Assembly: GCF_025118155.1 (NCBI RefSeq)
Contig: NW_026251412.1
Span: 62,001-126,000, forward strand
DNA from: Cokeromyces recurvatus
Taxonomy: Eukaryota > Mucoromycota > Mucoromycetes > Mucorales > Mucoraceae
Direction: 5' to 3'
Length of the DNA stretch: 64,000 nucleotides
The position numbers were made by a program, and so were the translations under genes. How positions within the stretch are numbered: the stretch's first letter is position 1; each line of letters opens with the position of its first letter. Positions 1 through 12,447 of this stretch are shown piece by piece. The notes under the pieces are model-generated. The model did no database searches and was not told where the DNA came from. It worked only from the letters and a program-made list of their open reading frames with translations.

Positions 1-1020
1 GATATAGAATAATATAATAAATTACATTCTTTCTTTCTAATAACATTTTAGATTGTCTTTTTTATTATAATCTCTAATCAACATAAAATATTAATCTTTG
101 TAAAAAAAAAAAAAAAAAAAATAACAGCAGTCTGTTATTAGAGCTAAATTAGTAAAAATATTTATAACGAAAAAACAAATTGGATTATATACTGAAAAAG
201 AAGGGAGGAAAGTAGCTAACTTTAGCAGTAGTGCTCCTAAATGGTTGCTGCATAATTCCATTCATGTGTGGTTTGTGACTACTCGTGACTTTTATTTATG
301 TGAGATGTGACTGTTTATTACATAATAATGAACAGTGATAAAAATGGGGGTGAAAAAAAAATTTTAGACTTAGGTAATCGCCGAGCAGATTTCGCGCGAT
401 AATTGACCTAGGACTAGGTTGTGTAATCAAACAATGAAAACGGTTAATTATATACACTTAGGGAAGGTGGTGATGTTTATTTAACATGGTCCGTGTTGCT
501 GATACGGAAGTAAGACCCCGTACGATGCAGAAAACTACATGTTTCTGAACCTTTTTCTTTATATCATATTATATTCTTTTCGCATCTTTTTTTTCTATCT
601 CTACTGTAGTAATGCTATAAATCTTCTAATAAAATAAAAGACATCATTTTTTTTTGTAATGTTCATTTTTAATACAAAGATGTTGACATTAACAAGAAGA
701 AAAAAAAATAATTAAATCGAGATCTAAAAAAGGTATGACAAAATCATTTATTTATTCCATTAACAGCAGTAGCCTAGTATTAAAGAGTTACAATTTAAAG
801 AAAATAGAGTGATAATCTATCATGACTTAAAGCAATCTACTGCGTGCTTATTTAAATAGAAAAGTATTTTGACACTTTGATCATGAAAGTGAATTAATTT
901 CAAACAGCGCTTGCTTATTAAAACTTTTTTATTTTATTTCATTTGATTTTTTTGATTGTGCATTTTTTTTTTCTATCCCTTCTTTTTAACATAATAATAA
1001 TATACCACATAATTCTCTAA
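1..1020. other. AT-rich spacer upstream of the Aurora kinase gene
   Basis: No convincing coding frame is seen. The stretch holds short A and T homopolymers. The part around 365-560 is less AT-rich and contains hairpins, described separately as a possible RNA gene. The last 100 bases are T-rich on the sense strand, a pattern seen before many start codons in this window. Confidence 0.6.
365..560 (+). ncRNA. Possible structured non-coding RNA (unidentified)
   Basis: This block stands out from its AT-rich surroundings. I see a long imperfect hairpin at about 371-415 (TTAGGTAATCGC facing GCGATaattgACCTA), a 7-bp hairpin at about 490-508 (TCCGTGT, loop TGCTG, ATACGGA) and a 6-bp hairpin at about 528-547 (CAGAAA facing TTTCTG). 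A short T run follows, which could act as a Pol III terminator. I compared it mentally with U1-U6, U3, SRP, RNase P and RNase MRP cores and could not make a match. It could also be a chance GC-richer island. Confidence 0.25.
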
Positions 1021-2479
1021 ATGATTAGATCAGGAACACAACAGAAGCCATTTAGCCCAATTCGAAGAAAGGTATTTATATATAAACTTGTTTTTTTTGT
1101 ATCTGATATTAATATTATTAAGACTTTATATAGACTTCACATGATAATACATCAGATAGCAACAACACTAAAGGAACTACTATAAAAACTTATGACAATA
1201 AAACCAGATTGGATTCACATCGTTCATCAACTAGAAATGGAACAAAACGATCAATATTAACAAGAGGATATACTCAACCATCAACAACTAATGCTAATGT
1301 AATCAATCGTAAACGTACTATATTATCTGATTCTTCAAAGTAAATCCTGAATGAGAATTATTATTATTTTATTAAAAAGAAAAAACGAATAAATTAGTTA
1401 ACATCTTGATTTTGTAGTCGACCTATTAAACAATGGACGCTAGATGATTTTGAAGTTGGCAAAGCGCTTGGAAAAGGTAACTTTGGCCATGTTTATCTTG
1501 CGAGAGAAAAAGAAAGTGGATTTATTGTGGCACTGAAAGTGCTTTATAAATCTGAGCTGGCAAAAACTGGAATTGAAAAACAACTTCGACGTGAAGTAGA
1601 GATACAGGGTCATTTACGGTACAAAAAAAAAAAAAAAAGTGTTTAAATCATATTTAATATAACTTATAATATTTTATTAGACATCCAAATATATTGCGTC
1701 TCTATGGTTATTTTCATGATAAAACACGAGTATTCCTTATACTTGAATATGCAGCAAAAGGAGAATTATTTACAGAATTACAAAATAGGGGAAGATTTAC
1801 AGAATCGGAAGCAGCAAATGTAAGCCTTTTTTTTATTAATAATTTTAGGTATATTTTTAAATTATACTTATATTGCACTATAGTATGCAGCACAAATGGT
1901 AAATGCATTATTATATTTACATCGTAAAAGAGTGATCCATCGTGATATTAAACCAGAAAACCTCATGTTGGGACTAAACGGTGAGCTCAAGATTGGTGAC
2001 TTTGGTTGGTCTGTAAGAACTGGAAGGCTGGAGTAAAGTATTCTGTTTCAAAGTATAAAACCAATACTTATTTTTTTTTTTTGATCATAGTAATCGAAGA
2101 AGCACATTATGCGGTACATTAGATTATTTACCTCCTGAAATGGTTGAAGGAAGAGCACACACTGAAAGTGTTGATTTATGGTCCCTAGGAGTACTATTAT
2201 ATGAACTTATTGTTGGTAGTCCTCCTTTTGAGGATAATAGCAATAGTGAATATGATGAAACATATGAACGCATTCGAAATGTTGATATTCATTTTCCAAG
2301 ACATGTCAGTAAAGATGCTGTTGATCTGATAACTAGGGTAATTCTTTTCATAAAGCAACTATTTTTATTTGTCCTAACTTATATAATAATAGTTACTTAA
2401 ATATAGCTCAGTAGAAAGGTTACCTTTAATACAAGTTATGCATCATCCATTCATTACAAAACATACATCTGCTAAATAA
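1021..2479 (+). CDS. IPL1: Aurora/Ipl1-family serine/threonine kinase
   Basis: Mitotic kinase that in other fungi acts with INCENP-type partners at kinetochores and the spindle. Seven exons join in phase: 1021-1071, 1134-1339, 1418-1618, 1681-1819, 1884-2032, 2091-2337, 2393-2479, giving 359 residues. A basic, probably disordered N-terminus of about 90 residues precedes one kinase domain. Visible motifs are the glycine loop GKGNFGHVY, the lysine in [21 protein letters not shown], and the Aurora signature [17 protein letters not shown] around the activation-loop threonine. The C-terminus ends in QVMHHPFI, as Aurora kinases do. Length fits fungal Aurora proteins (about 350-400). The intron at 2033-2090 falls in the loop after DFGWSV; I chose the GTAAAG donor because it restores the Aurora motif in frame. 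The ATG at 1021 is the only suitable start before the first intron. Confident in family and in most splice sites. Confidence 0.93.
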
Positions 2480-2562
2480 CCCTTCATTTATATATTAAAC
2501 CGCAAATTGCGTAGTTTAAAATAAAATCTTTCATATAACACTAAAAACAATTTTTTTTTTTC

Positions 2563-2566
<4 letters not shown>

Positions 2567-2608
<42 letters not shown>
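2567..2608 (+). repeat. Poly-T tract (42 T) just upstream of the DDX46 gene
   Basis: An uninterrupted T run on the sense strand ends about 42 nt before the ATG at 2651. It is likely to be a nucleosome-excluding promoter or 5' leader element, and its length is likely to vary between isolates and assemblies. Confidence 0.8.
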
Positions 2609-2650
2609 CTTATTATTATTATTATTTATTAAAAATAAAAATAAAATAAA

Positions 2651-5600
2651 ATGGCATCTTATCATCGTTCAAGAAGTAGACACAGATCGCCTTCACCAAA
2701 TAGTAGCAATAAAAGGCATAGATATTCTTATAGAGAAAGAAGCCGTTCTCGTGACAAATATAGATCCTCTTCCCATCGTCATCATCATCACCATCATTCT
2801 TCTCGTTACGACGACGATAGATATTATTCTTCGTCCTCAAGACATCGACACGATAATGTAAGTGTAAATGATAAAAGAACCCATTCACGTGAGCCAACAT
2901 CAAGAAAAGATGCTGTAGGCACATCTTCAATGACTTCTTCACAAGAAACCCATGTAGTAAGTATGAAATAAATTTATAATTGAATAAATTGTCATTGACT
3001 TTTTTTCTTTTTACACATATACATATATATATATACATATATAAAAGAAGAAAGTAGCTACACCAGCAACTCCAGATTCACCTTCCACTTCTTCCATTAC
3101 AGATGCTGAGGAAGCATTACGTAAAAAACAAGAACGTGTACGTAAATGGAAAGAAGCTAAAAGATTAAAAGAGGAAGAAGAAAATAAAAAGAAAGCTGAA
3201 GGAGTAGGAGAAGAAGAAGGAGAAGGAGAAGCAGGAGAAGAAACTAAAAAGCAGTCTGCAATAGCTACAGGTGGGAAAGAAGCAGAGGAATTGCAGATGA
3301 AAGAAGAAGCAGAAAAGAAACAACGCGAAGAAGGGGAGAAACAGAGTTCCGAAAGTCAAGAAGAACCTCAACTGTTACAACAATTTGCTGCTATAAAAAA
3401 GGCTGCAGCTGAGGCTGAAGCTCAAGAGGAAGCCAAAAAGCAATCTGAAGCTCAAGACGTGAACATGATTGAAGCGGATACATCAAATGAAGAACCATTA
3501 GAAACAAATGGTAAAAAAAAATGGAGTTTAGAAGATGATTACGAATCTGAAGAGGAGCACCCTATGGACGTAGACGACTCTGAAAGCAAGAACACAGAGA
3601 CTGTTGAAGCTGAAAGAACATTTAAACCCCTTCAAAAAGCGGCTGATGATAATAAGGATGAGAGTTTAATTATAAACAAACCTAAAAAGACATTTTTAAT
3701 GTCTAGCAAATCAACTAAACCAAAGAATGCCATGCAAATAGGCTTTGGGTTAGGCAAAAATAAGATGACAATTAAAAAGTCGTCTACAGCTCTTACCAAT
3801 AACTCCAAAAAGAAAGATTCTACTGCAAATAAAGATAATGCATCTACCAATAAACCTATTGATTTAAATAAGAAAGATTCCGAGGAGGTGGATCCTTTAG
3901 AGGCTTATATGGCTGATGTTCAAGCAGAAACAGAGAAGATTAACGAAGAAGATAGAAAGAAACTTGCACAGTTAAACAAATCTTCAAAGAACAAAAAAAG
4001 TAGCTCAGTTATTGACGATGATGAAGAGAATACATTTGATAATGAAGCCAATGTTGAAGAAGAGATTGGAAGTGACCCAGAAGATATTCTTGCGTAAGTG
4101 TTCTCTAGTATATATAGATAAAAAAAAAAGCACAGAAAAGCATTATTAACACTTTGTCTTAATTTATCAGATTGGCAGCTAAAAGAGTAAAAAGAAAGGA
4201 TATTGCTCCTGTTGATCATAGTAAAATAGAGTATGAATCATTCCGCAAAGATTTTTATATTGAACCACCCGAGTTGAGAGAGATGACACCAGACCAAGTA
4301 GACTTACTTCGAATTGAATTAGATGGTATCAAAATTCGTGGCGTTAACTGTCCTAAACCTATTACAAAATGGACACATTGTGGTTTACCTGCAGGCTGTT
4401 TGGAAGTGATTCGTAGATTAAAATATGAAAAGCCTACATCTATCCAGGCACAAGCTATTCCTGCTATTATGAATGGACGTGATGTAATTGGTGTTGCAAA
4501 GACAGGGTCTGGTAAAACAATTGCCTTCTTACTACCTATGTTCCGTCATATCAAAGACCAGAGACCATTAGAAACGGGTGAAGGTCCTATTGCAATTATT
4601 ATGACACCTACTCGTGAATTAGCTACTCAAATTCATAGAGAATGTAAACCATTTTTAAAGGTTTTAAATTTGAGAGTAAGTATATAAGCTATTTTTAATA
4701 TATGTGTAAGATTTAATACTAACCTTTTTTTAAAAAAAAAAAATTCAAGGCTGTTTGTGCTTATGGTGGTAGCCCAATCAAAGACCAAATTGCAGACTTA
4801 AAGAGAGGATGCGAAATTATTGTTTGTACACCTGGTCGTATGATTGATCTTCTCTGCGCCAATTCAGGTCGTGTTACTAACCTTCGTCGTGTCACATATT
4901 TGGTTATGGATGAAGCAGATCGTATGTTTGATATGGGTTTTGAACCGCAAGTCATGAAGATTGTCAATAATGTTCGACCTAGTCGTCAAACTGTCTTATT
5001 CTCTGCTACTTTCCCTCGACAAATGGAGGCCTTGGCACGTAAAGTCCTAAAAAAGCCATTAGAAATTACTGTTGGTGGTCGTAGTGTTGTTTGTGATGAT
5101 GTGAATCAAATTGTTGAAGTTCGAGAAGAAGATAGTAAATTTATTAGATTATTAGAAATTTTGGGTAATTTATTTAATGAAGAAGGTGAAGAAGGAGCAA
5201 GCGCACTTATTTTTGTGGATCGTCATGAAGCAGCCGATAATTTGTTAAGAGACCTTATTAGACGTGGTTATCCTTGTCAATCATTACATGGTGGTAAGGA
5301 TCAAGCAGATAGAGATAGTACAATTGCTGATTTCAAATCTGGAGTAACGAATATCTTGATTGCCACCTCTGTTGCTGCTCGTGGTTTGGATGTCAAGAAT
5401 TTGAAAGTAGTTATCAATTATGAATGTCCTAATCATATGGAAGACTATGTGCATCGTGTAGGCCGTACAGGTCGTGCTGGTAATAAGGGTACTGCTTATA
5501 CATTTATTACACCTGACCAAGATCGTTATGCTATGGATATTTGTAAAGCCTTGAAGCTTAGTGGCCAAGAAATTCCTTCTGATCTACAATCGTTAGCTGA

Positions 5601-6398
5601 TTCATTCCAAAATAAAGTCAAGGAAGGTAAAGAACGTGCCCAGGGTTCTGGATTTGGTGGTAAAGGTTTAGAACGATTAGATAAAGATCGTGATCTTGTC
5701 AAGAAAATACAAAAGAAAGCATATGGTGGTGGTGATGAAGATGATTCTGATGAAGAAGAATTGGAGCTTAAAACTACAGTCGTCACTCCAGGTATTACAG
5801 CATCAGCATCAGCAGCAGCAGCAGCAGCAGCAGCATCAACATCAACATCAACATCATCAGTACCAACTTCAACCACTCATACAATGGCAGAAAAAAATCT
5901 TACACCTGCTGCTCTTGCAGCCAAAAAGGCAGCTGCCATGGTTGCTGCTCGTATCACTGCTCAAGGTGGTATGCATCCAATTGTTACACAAGTAGGAAAT
6001 GAAGATGGTGAAGTGCATCCTGTATATGCAGAAGAAATCGTTATTAACGACTATCCTCAAAAGGCAAGATGGAGAGTGACGAACAAGGTATATACATATA
6101 TATATATAATATACATTATATTATGCTTACTTATTTTATTTTTTTTTAGGAACAAATATCTCAAATTACTGAAATCTCTGGTGCTGCTATCACAACCCGT
6201 GGCTCTTACTTTCCTCCTGGTAAACAACCCACAGGTAATGAACGTAAACTATACTTATTTATTGAAGGTGATTCAGAAATGGTTGTGGAGAAGGCCAAGA
6301 ATGAAATCAAGCGTATCCTAATTGAAGCAACTGCAGCACAAATGGAAGCAGATGCGAGAGGACTTGGAGGTGGAGCTGGTCGTTATCAAGTTGTTTAA
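2651..6398 (+). CDS. PRP5: DEAD-box ATP-dependent RNA helicase, Prp5/DDX46 type
   Basis: Spliceosomal helicase that remodels U2 snRNP at branch-site recognition. Five exons (2651-2956, 3048-4093, 4171-4675, 4750-6087, 6150-6398) give 1147 residues. An RS-rich N-terminus with a His run is followed by a long acidic/lysine-rich segment with Glu-rich coiled coil. The helicase core then shows AKTGSGKT (motif I), PTRELA, TPGR, VMDEAD (II), SATFP (III), ARGLD (V) and [10 protein letters not shown] (VI). A KH-like tail follows and ends in [10 protein letters not shown]. This layout (RS head, core, KH-like tail) is that of DDX46/Prp5 and not of a generic DEAD-box protein. A GCA/CAG-type trinucleotide repeat around 5800-5860 codes an Ala then Ser/Thr run between the core and the tail. 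The 5' splice of the first intron is clear; its 3' site is ambiguous by one AAG codon. Confidence 0.93.
5800..5865 (+). repeat. In-frame trinucleotide repeat coding Ala/Ser-Thr
   Basis: Tandem GCA units followed by TCA/ACA units sit inside the DDX46 frame and give an alanine run and then Ser/Thr repeats. It lies in the linker after the helicase core, where length change would be tolerated. It stays in frame here. Confidence 0.8.
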
Positions 6399-6548
6399 AA
6401 TTATTACGTACAATTAGCATATAAATTTGTTTGTTTATATAAGTTATAAATTATGATATTGTATGAATTATTAATATATCTTTGATAAATATACATAAAA
6501 TATTTTCTTTGCATTAAAATTACATAAGAGAGAGAGAGAAAGTGTTCT

Positions 6549-8527
6549 TTATTTAAGCGCATAGTGTTTTAATGTATAAAGTAATACATGGCCTGCTCTA
6601 TTAGCAATAGCCAAATAATCACTATTAGGTGAGAAAGCAACGGATGTGACATCATTAAGAGGTGTTCTGTCTGTTGGCCAGTTACTGTAAGCTGTAGCTG
6701 TAGGTACATGAATAATTCTTAATTGATCTCGCTTAGATTGACTAGAGATAACCATTAACTGTGAATCATGACTAAAGGTGATATTACTGATTTTTGTTGT
6801 TAAGTTCTGAATAGCCTTAATAGGTTTAGGGTTTGTAATATTAGGATCAAGAACAGATCTATCATAAAGATTCACGATACCAGATGATGAACTATTAAAG
6901 GAAAAAAAAAAAAAAAGCAAATATTTATGAATATCTATCTATTTCTCCCTATATAAATAATCCTTACCCTGCAGCATAATACTTTTCATTTGGACTAACA
7001 CTAATAACAGTACCACCTATACAACCATCATCATGCCAGCGCTTTACACATTCTTTCTTTTGAATATCAAATTGGAATACTTCACCAACATTACTAAAAC
7101 CAAAAATGAAATTTCCATCTGAAGACCAATCCACAGATTGAACAGAACCGCCAGTCATTTTCAAATCGCAGAACCACTTCTTTGTTACATAACTCACAAT
7201 GATGATTGTTCCACTTGTACCTAAAAATGCAATATAACGACCACATGGACTAATCGAGAATTTTTCCAAGGATTTTTCCTCTTTACCCCAAATGCCAGGA
7301 CATCTATCAATTACACCCGTCTGAATATCATAAATATAAAAGAATCTACGTCTGCCACTAACAACAATTTGATCACCAGAAGGATGAAATTCTGCATGGA
7401 AAATAGGCATATCTTTAAATCTAACAGATTGAATCTTTGGATTAATTTTGCCGTCAATTTGGAATAATCGTAAAGTTTTATCTAAACCAGCTGTCATTAA
7501 GACTTGTGCATTTGGATGAAAAGCAACAGAAGTAATAGGAATCTAATCAAAAGTAAACAAATGAATAAAAGCAATTATCAATGAATCTGTCTCTCTTATT
7601 ACCTTAGTTCTTGGTGCTGTACGATTAGCGTTCTTCAAACGTTGGATATCTAATTTCTTGGCTGATATAGTTCTATTTGTGGATCTTCTTTCTAAAATGC
7701 CCATTGTACTCTTTAACAAATCAAGTCTTGTCTCATTATCTAATTCATCTTCATCCTTATTTGCATCATCATCATTATCATCATCATCATCACTATCTGC
7801 TGCTTTACGTTTTCTTTCTTCAGCTTTAATTTCTGATGGAAGTCGAGCCCAATTGGGTTTAGGATAGATTTTGTTGAATCTAAAAGAAAAAAAAAAAAAG
7901 ACAAGCATAATAAAACAAATAAGTCAAAAAAAATCAAACTAGGGATCACATTTTATAAATAACTTTACTGTTTTCGTAATCTACGAGTGTATTCTGCACC
8001 ATTGATAACATCTTCATCAACATCATTACGAAGTTTCTTTGTAATATTACTTGACATTAAAGAAATTTTTAAATTTTTATCATCTTCATCTTCCCATGCA
8101 GCATATTCATCCTCACTTCTATCATCATCGCTATCTTCATCTTCACTAATTTCATCAAGACTTGTTTGTTTATCATCATTTTCCTCTTCAGCTTCATAAT
8201 CAATTTCATCATTAGTTGCTTGCTCACCAACGGTGGGCACATCAAAAGTAAATGTGACAGGTCCGGAATCAAAAAAGAAAGCCTATAAATATATACATAA
8301 GGGAATAAGTATTTCTTACTTGATTAATATTAATTTATTATTTTAACCTCTTCGTTTTCATCTTCGTCATCATCATCTTCTCCGCTTTCGTCTTTTGTTT
8401 GTTTATTATTTATATCAAGTTCATGACCCGTCTTATTCCACATGTCATCTGCATTGCTACCAAACAATAAATCCTCAAGCTCTTTTTCTGATGCGTCTGT
8501 CTTTGCTTTTTTGTTTACAGGTGCCAT
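6549..8527 (-). CDS. UTP18: U3 snoRNP/SSU processome WD40 protein UTP18
   Basis: Small-subunit processome component needed for 18S rRNA maturation in the nucleolus. Five exons on the minus strand (8527-8348, 8282-7969, 7879-7603, 7542-6968, 6891-6549) give 562 residues. The N-terminus carries Asp/Glu-rich blocks and a basic segment containing YPKPNWARLPSE. WD40 repeats then follow, with SVAFHPNAQVLMTAGLDKTL, AEFHPSGDQIVVSGRRRFFY and the UTP18-like DIQTGVIDRCPGIWG. Length matches fungal UTP18 (about 550-600). I start at the ATG of MAPVNKKAK; an in-frame ATG 30 nt further up is possible. The first donor is GTTAAA, which is unusual but is the one that keeps the frame. The gene converges on DDX46 with only about 150 nt between the stops. 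Confidence 0.88.
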
Positions 8528-8962
8528 GTTGATAAATAAATCTTTTTTATTCCTCAAAGAAACAATAAAAAAAAAGGAAAGTATGCTGTAAACATATTTC
8601 TTGTAAAAAAGTGAAAGTATGAAAAAGAGTCACATACCTACCCCTTTTCAGAAATACAAGCCACGCAAAAATAATGTAGACCCAAAAAAAAAAAAAAAAA
8701 AAAGGGGGGGGCGGGACAATTTTTATTGAAATACATTCTTCAAAAAAGTTTAAATTTGCTTCATTTATAATAAATACAGCGGAGAAATTAAATCAATTAT
8801 TAAAAAATAGATAGATAGTACCTTGTATAATACAATTGAATAATATAAGATACAAAGTGTATAATAAAATATTTTTCTGTTATTATTATTAAAGAAGAAA
8901 AGACAAAAAAGACAAAAAAAAAAAAAGAAGAAGAAAAAGTGAATTTTTTTGATGATAAAAGT
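8528..8962. other. Spacer between UTP18 and the DEUBAD gene
   Basis: Contains a poly-A run at about 8684-8703 followed by a G run, upstream of UTP18 on its antisense strand, and further A-rich tracts near 8907-8927. No coding frame is supported. Confidence 0.6.
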
Positions 8963-9236
8963 TTAGATTTGATCGCCAAAACCATCTTTTCTGATATCAA
9001 ATAGTCTTCCCATATCTTTTCCATCACGAATTAAACGAATGCTTTTAAAAGCATTTCCATTTGGACGTTTATCTTTCGTGACTTTACCATGATGGTCTAA
9101 TATTTTAGTCTCTAAGGCAGTAGGTGTTTCAAAGTCTTCAAAAATGTCTTCATCTAACTTGATGGATATGCCAGAGAATCCACAAGCCTTTACAACCTAT
9201 GCATGTATATATGATAAGTATGCGATACAAGTTAAC

Positions 9237-9269
<33 letters not shown>

Positions 9270-10447
9270 AATTTACTGTCATAGACTTGGAGACAACTAC
9301 TTTTGATGCACTAAAATTGCGTTTATAAACAATAACATCTTGTTCACGTATTAACCCTTTACGACACATATCTTTTAATGTAATACTTTTGGATTCACTA
9401 TTATTTATATAAAGTTATTTTTCTTTTCTTTACATATTGATTTAATAGTATTTGTATAAATATATTTACCCTGCAACATTATGTGCTTTATCTTTATCAG
9501 TTAATTCACTCCAATAAGGCTCAAAAGCAGTATCATCCTAAAATATGTAACAAACAAAAAAAAAAAAAAAAAAAAAATAGTTTTATACAGATTATATAAA
9601 ATAATAAAGAAATGTACCTTTAATTTAGATTTTTTGGTAGATAAAGAAGAAGAAGGATGATTTAATCTATTAGAGGAAGATTTATTCATAGTTGGCTTAT
9701 GAATACGATATGATGACGATGATGAAGTAGTGGATTTGTTACTAGCCGTGCTATTATTCCTAGTAGATGTTACTGGTGGAGATAAAGTTAAGGGAGGAGA
9801 ATCAGCTTGATCTATCAATTCACTCTGACTCAGCATTGCCTGCCATTCTGTTAAGCTATTCCAGAAAACAGGATTTCCTGCTTTCGAAAAGAAATTACTG
9901 TGACCATTGCCGATTTGACATTGATAAGGGGAATAAGGTTGATTATGATAATAGTTATAATAGTCTATATTATGGTGATTTAAATAACTGTTGCCTTCAT
10001 AATAATCATTTTGATGATTTAATAGTGTACTTTGATCTATCTCTGGTACTAATGAACACAGTTCATCTCTTTTATCCTGCGATAATAATTGGAATGTAGA
10101 CATATTAAATACTGACTTTTTGTTTGTTTGTTATATATATACATGTATATAAAAATAAAGATGAGTTTATGTATATAATATATAATAATATATAATAATA
10201 ATACCTCCAAGTCAATGGATGCTAAAGGACTACAAGGATGCGTACATAAATCATCCAGTGTCCAATTTGATTCATAGCGAGGTCTTTTATTGTTATTATC
10301 TATTATAATATCATGTCCCATTTTAGGAGAGTGAATTCTAGTCTGATTTGTATCTAATGGCCCTATTATTTCTTGCTCAATGTGACTAGTCTCTTTTCTT
10401 TTATTACAAACAGCATTCATTATTAAAGGATGTGAAGAATGATACAT
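8963..10447 (-). CDS. DEUBAD/ASXH-domain protein with possible RAMA-like C-terminus
   Basis: Probable nuclear chromatin-associated protein. Five minus-strand exons (10447-10205, 10115-9618, 9537-9470, 9397-9277, 9196-8963) join in phase to 387 residues. Around residues 60-150 the order NWTLDDLCTHPCSPLASIDL, FNMSTFQLLSQDKRDEL, SLVPEID and, further on, NPVFWNSLTEWQAMLSQ resembles the DEUBAD (Asx homology) domain of ASXL proteins, which activate BAP1/Calypso-type H2A deubiquitinases. A Ser/Thr-rich linker follows. The C-terminal 130 residues, with SITLKDMCRKGLIREQDVIV and later KRNFSASKVVVS, loosely recall the RAMA domain linked to modified-DNA biology in early-branching fungi. That part is inference. 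The exon 1/2 junction uses a weak AAAAAG acceptor, chosen because it keeps the DEUBAD frame; the alternative CAG three bases on does not. Confidence 0.65.
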
Positions 10448-12382
10448 TATTTTATATGAAAAAGAAAACAAAAACAAAAAAAAAAAAAAAAAAAACAAAA
10501 AACAAAAAAATATACAAAAATATACAAAACTAAAATATATAATATATAATATATAATATATAATATATAAAAATAAAATAAAAAATAAAATAAAATAGAA
10601 TAAAATAAAATAAAAAAAATAAAATAAATAAGATAAATAAAATAAAATAAAAAAATAAAATAAAAAATAAATATTCAAGGAGTGAGGGCTAGATTAAAAG
10701 AATTATAACATATCATAGTTATAAAATATTAAAGCGAAACAAAGAAGGAGTTGAAATAATTAAGGGTTAAAAAGGGGGGGAGGTCAAATTAAGGCGTGTG
10801 ATCGATGTCATCCAAATAAATTCTGTACATTTTCATATAAATAACGAGAAATAGTAGCTTGTTATGTCTTCTTTGCTTGCTAGCTAAAAAGAGTTCATCA
10901 TCATTGACTAGCATGAATAAGCTTATTAGTATAGTATAGAGAATGAGTTCAATATGCCATTGTATCATTATTATTATTGAATGTAGTATGCATGTCATCT
11001 CATAAAATAGTGTACATTCTTCTTCTTTTAATTCGAAAACGTGATAATGCTGATCTATAAATATTTAATGTTTTGCTGCTACTGTACATTAAATTTATAT
11101 ATATTTGTATTTTCTTTTTCCTTTTATATTCATTGCTCTATTTCTTCTTTCTAAAGTATACTTACAATAATAAAGACTTGCCCCTTAATTTACATAACTT
11201 GTTTTTGTTTATATTTTATATTATAACGCGTTTATATATGTATATATTGTACATTATAATCTCACATTTAATTTATATAAGCTTTAAATAGATTGCAACT
11301 CGTTTGTTAATCTATTTCTTCTACTATAAATTTTATCAAGAAAAAAAAAGTACATGTAGATAAACTTCATATAATGATTTTGACCATGATTTTCTTTCAT
11401 AATAGTCAAATGAGCGTTAAATATGTATATATATATATAAGTAGACCTATCCAAATCTATTCAAATAAATGAGACACTATCACTACTGTCTTTCAGAGAT
11501 CAGGGACAAAGTATAAATAGAGATTACTATATATGCTCGTATCTATTTAAGCTATTGAATGTATTAAAGATTGGATCTAAAATAATAAGATCAATTTGTA
11601 TTAAAAAGAATTGATAGAGTATTAACATAAAACAATGGATTCCAAGTGCTCAGCAATATATCCCATTACAGCATTTAATCTTTTTCAATTACTTTAAATG
11701 TAGGGTTTTATTGATATTTTAGCAATTTGACAAATAATATAGTTATACTCCTAAGTTATGTGTATTTGATAAAATTGCTATTAAGTTCTGGGCTTTTTAT
11801 TACTGTATCATTCAATCAATCGAGATAAGCTTGAGATTGTTAATGTGCTAATATTTAGTAGTTTAATTTAACCCTAATAATCTTTTTTAATTTTCATAAA
11901 TATTCATAGGGTCTTGTTTGTACTTATTACCAGAATACAATTAAATCCCTTCTTATTCTTTATTAAGAACATTTAAGGTAAGGTATACACAGCAGATAAG
12001 GTTGAATCCTTTTCTCGTATTTTTTAGACAATACATTTACGTATTATTATGAGCTCATTTGATAAAGTGCTATGATTTGACTTTAACAGCATCGATATTA
12101 TTATTTGAATTCAATATGATATATCTAGAATTCTTTCTTATTAATGAATATACTCGCTGAATTTGATACTTGGATACAGGAAATAAACAAATAGATAATG
12201 ATAATAATAAAGAAAATTTTCGAATATTGTACAAAAAGTAGATCAGCAGGAATAAATGCGTTCACAAATAGTAACTAACAACCAAAGGCTGAAGCAATAA
12301 TGTTTATTGGACAATATTTTCGGGGGGGGGAAATCCTTTAAAGTTATACAGTTCAATAATAATACTGAACCAAGTAAGTAAA

Positions 12383-12447
<65 letters not shown>

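Noticed and set aside
2622..3038. Minus-strand open frame of 138 codons opposite the DDX46 first exon
   Set aside because: Shadow of the RS/His-rich exon and of TA repeats; no domain and no splice context.
5690..5995. Gln/His-rich open frame inside DDX46
   Set aside because: It is the out-of-phase reading of the GCA/TCA/ACA repeats within the helicase gene.
10049..10678. Minus-strand 209-codon open frame
   Set aside because: The first 75 codons are Phe/Tyr/Leu readings of AAAAT-type low-complexity DNA; only the part from the ATG at 10447 is the real first exon of the DEUBAD gene, and the end reads through its intron.
12384..12446. CRISPR-like or tandem repeat array
   Set aside because: Pure homopolymer without spaced repeats; no CRISPR arrays exist in this eukaryotic window.
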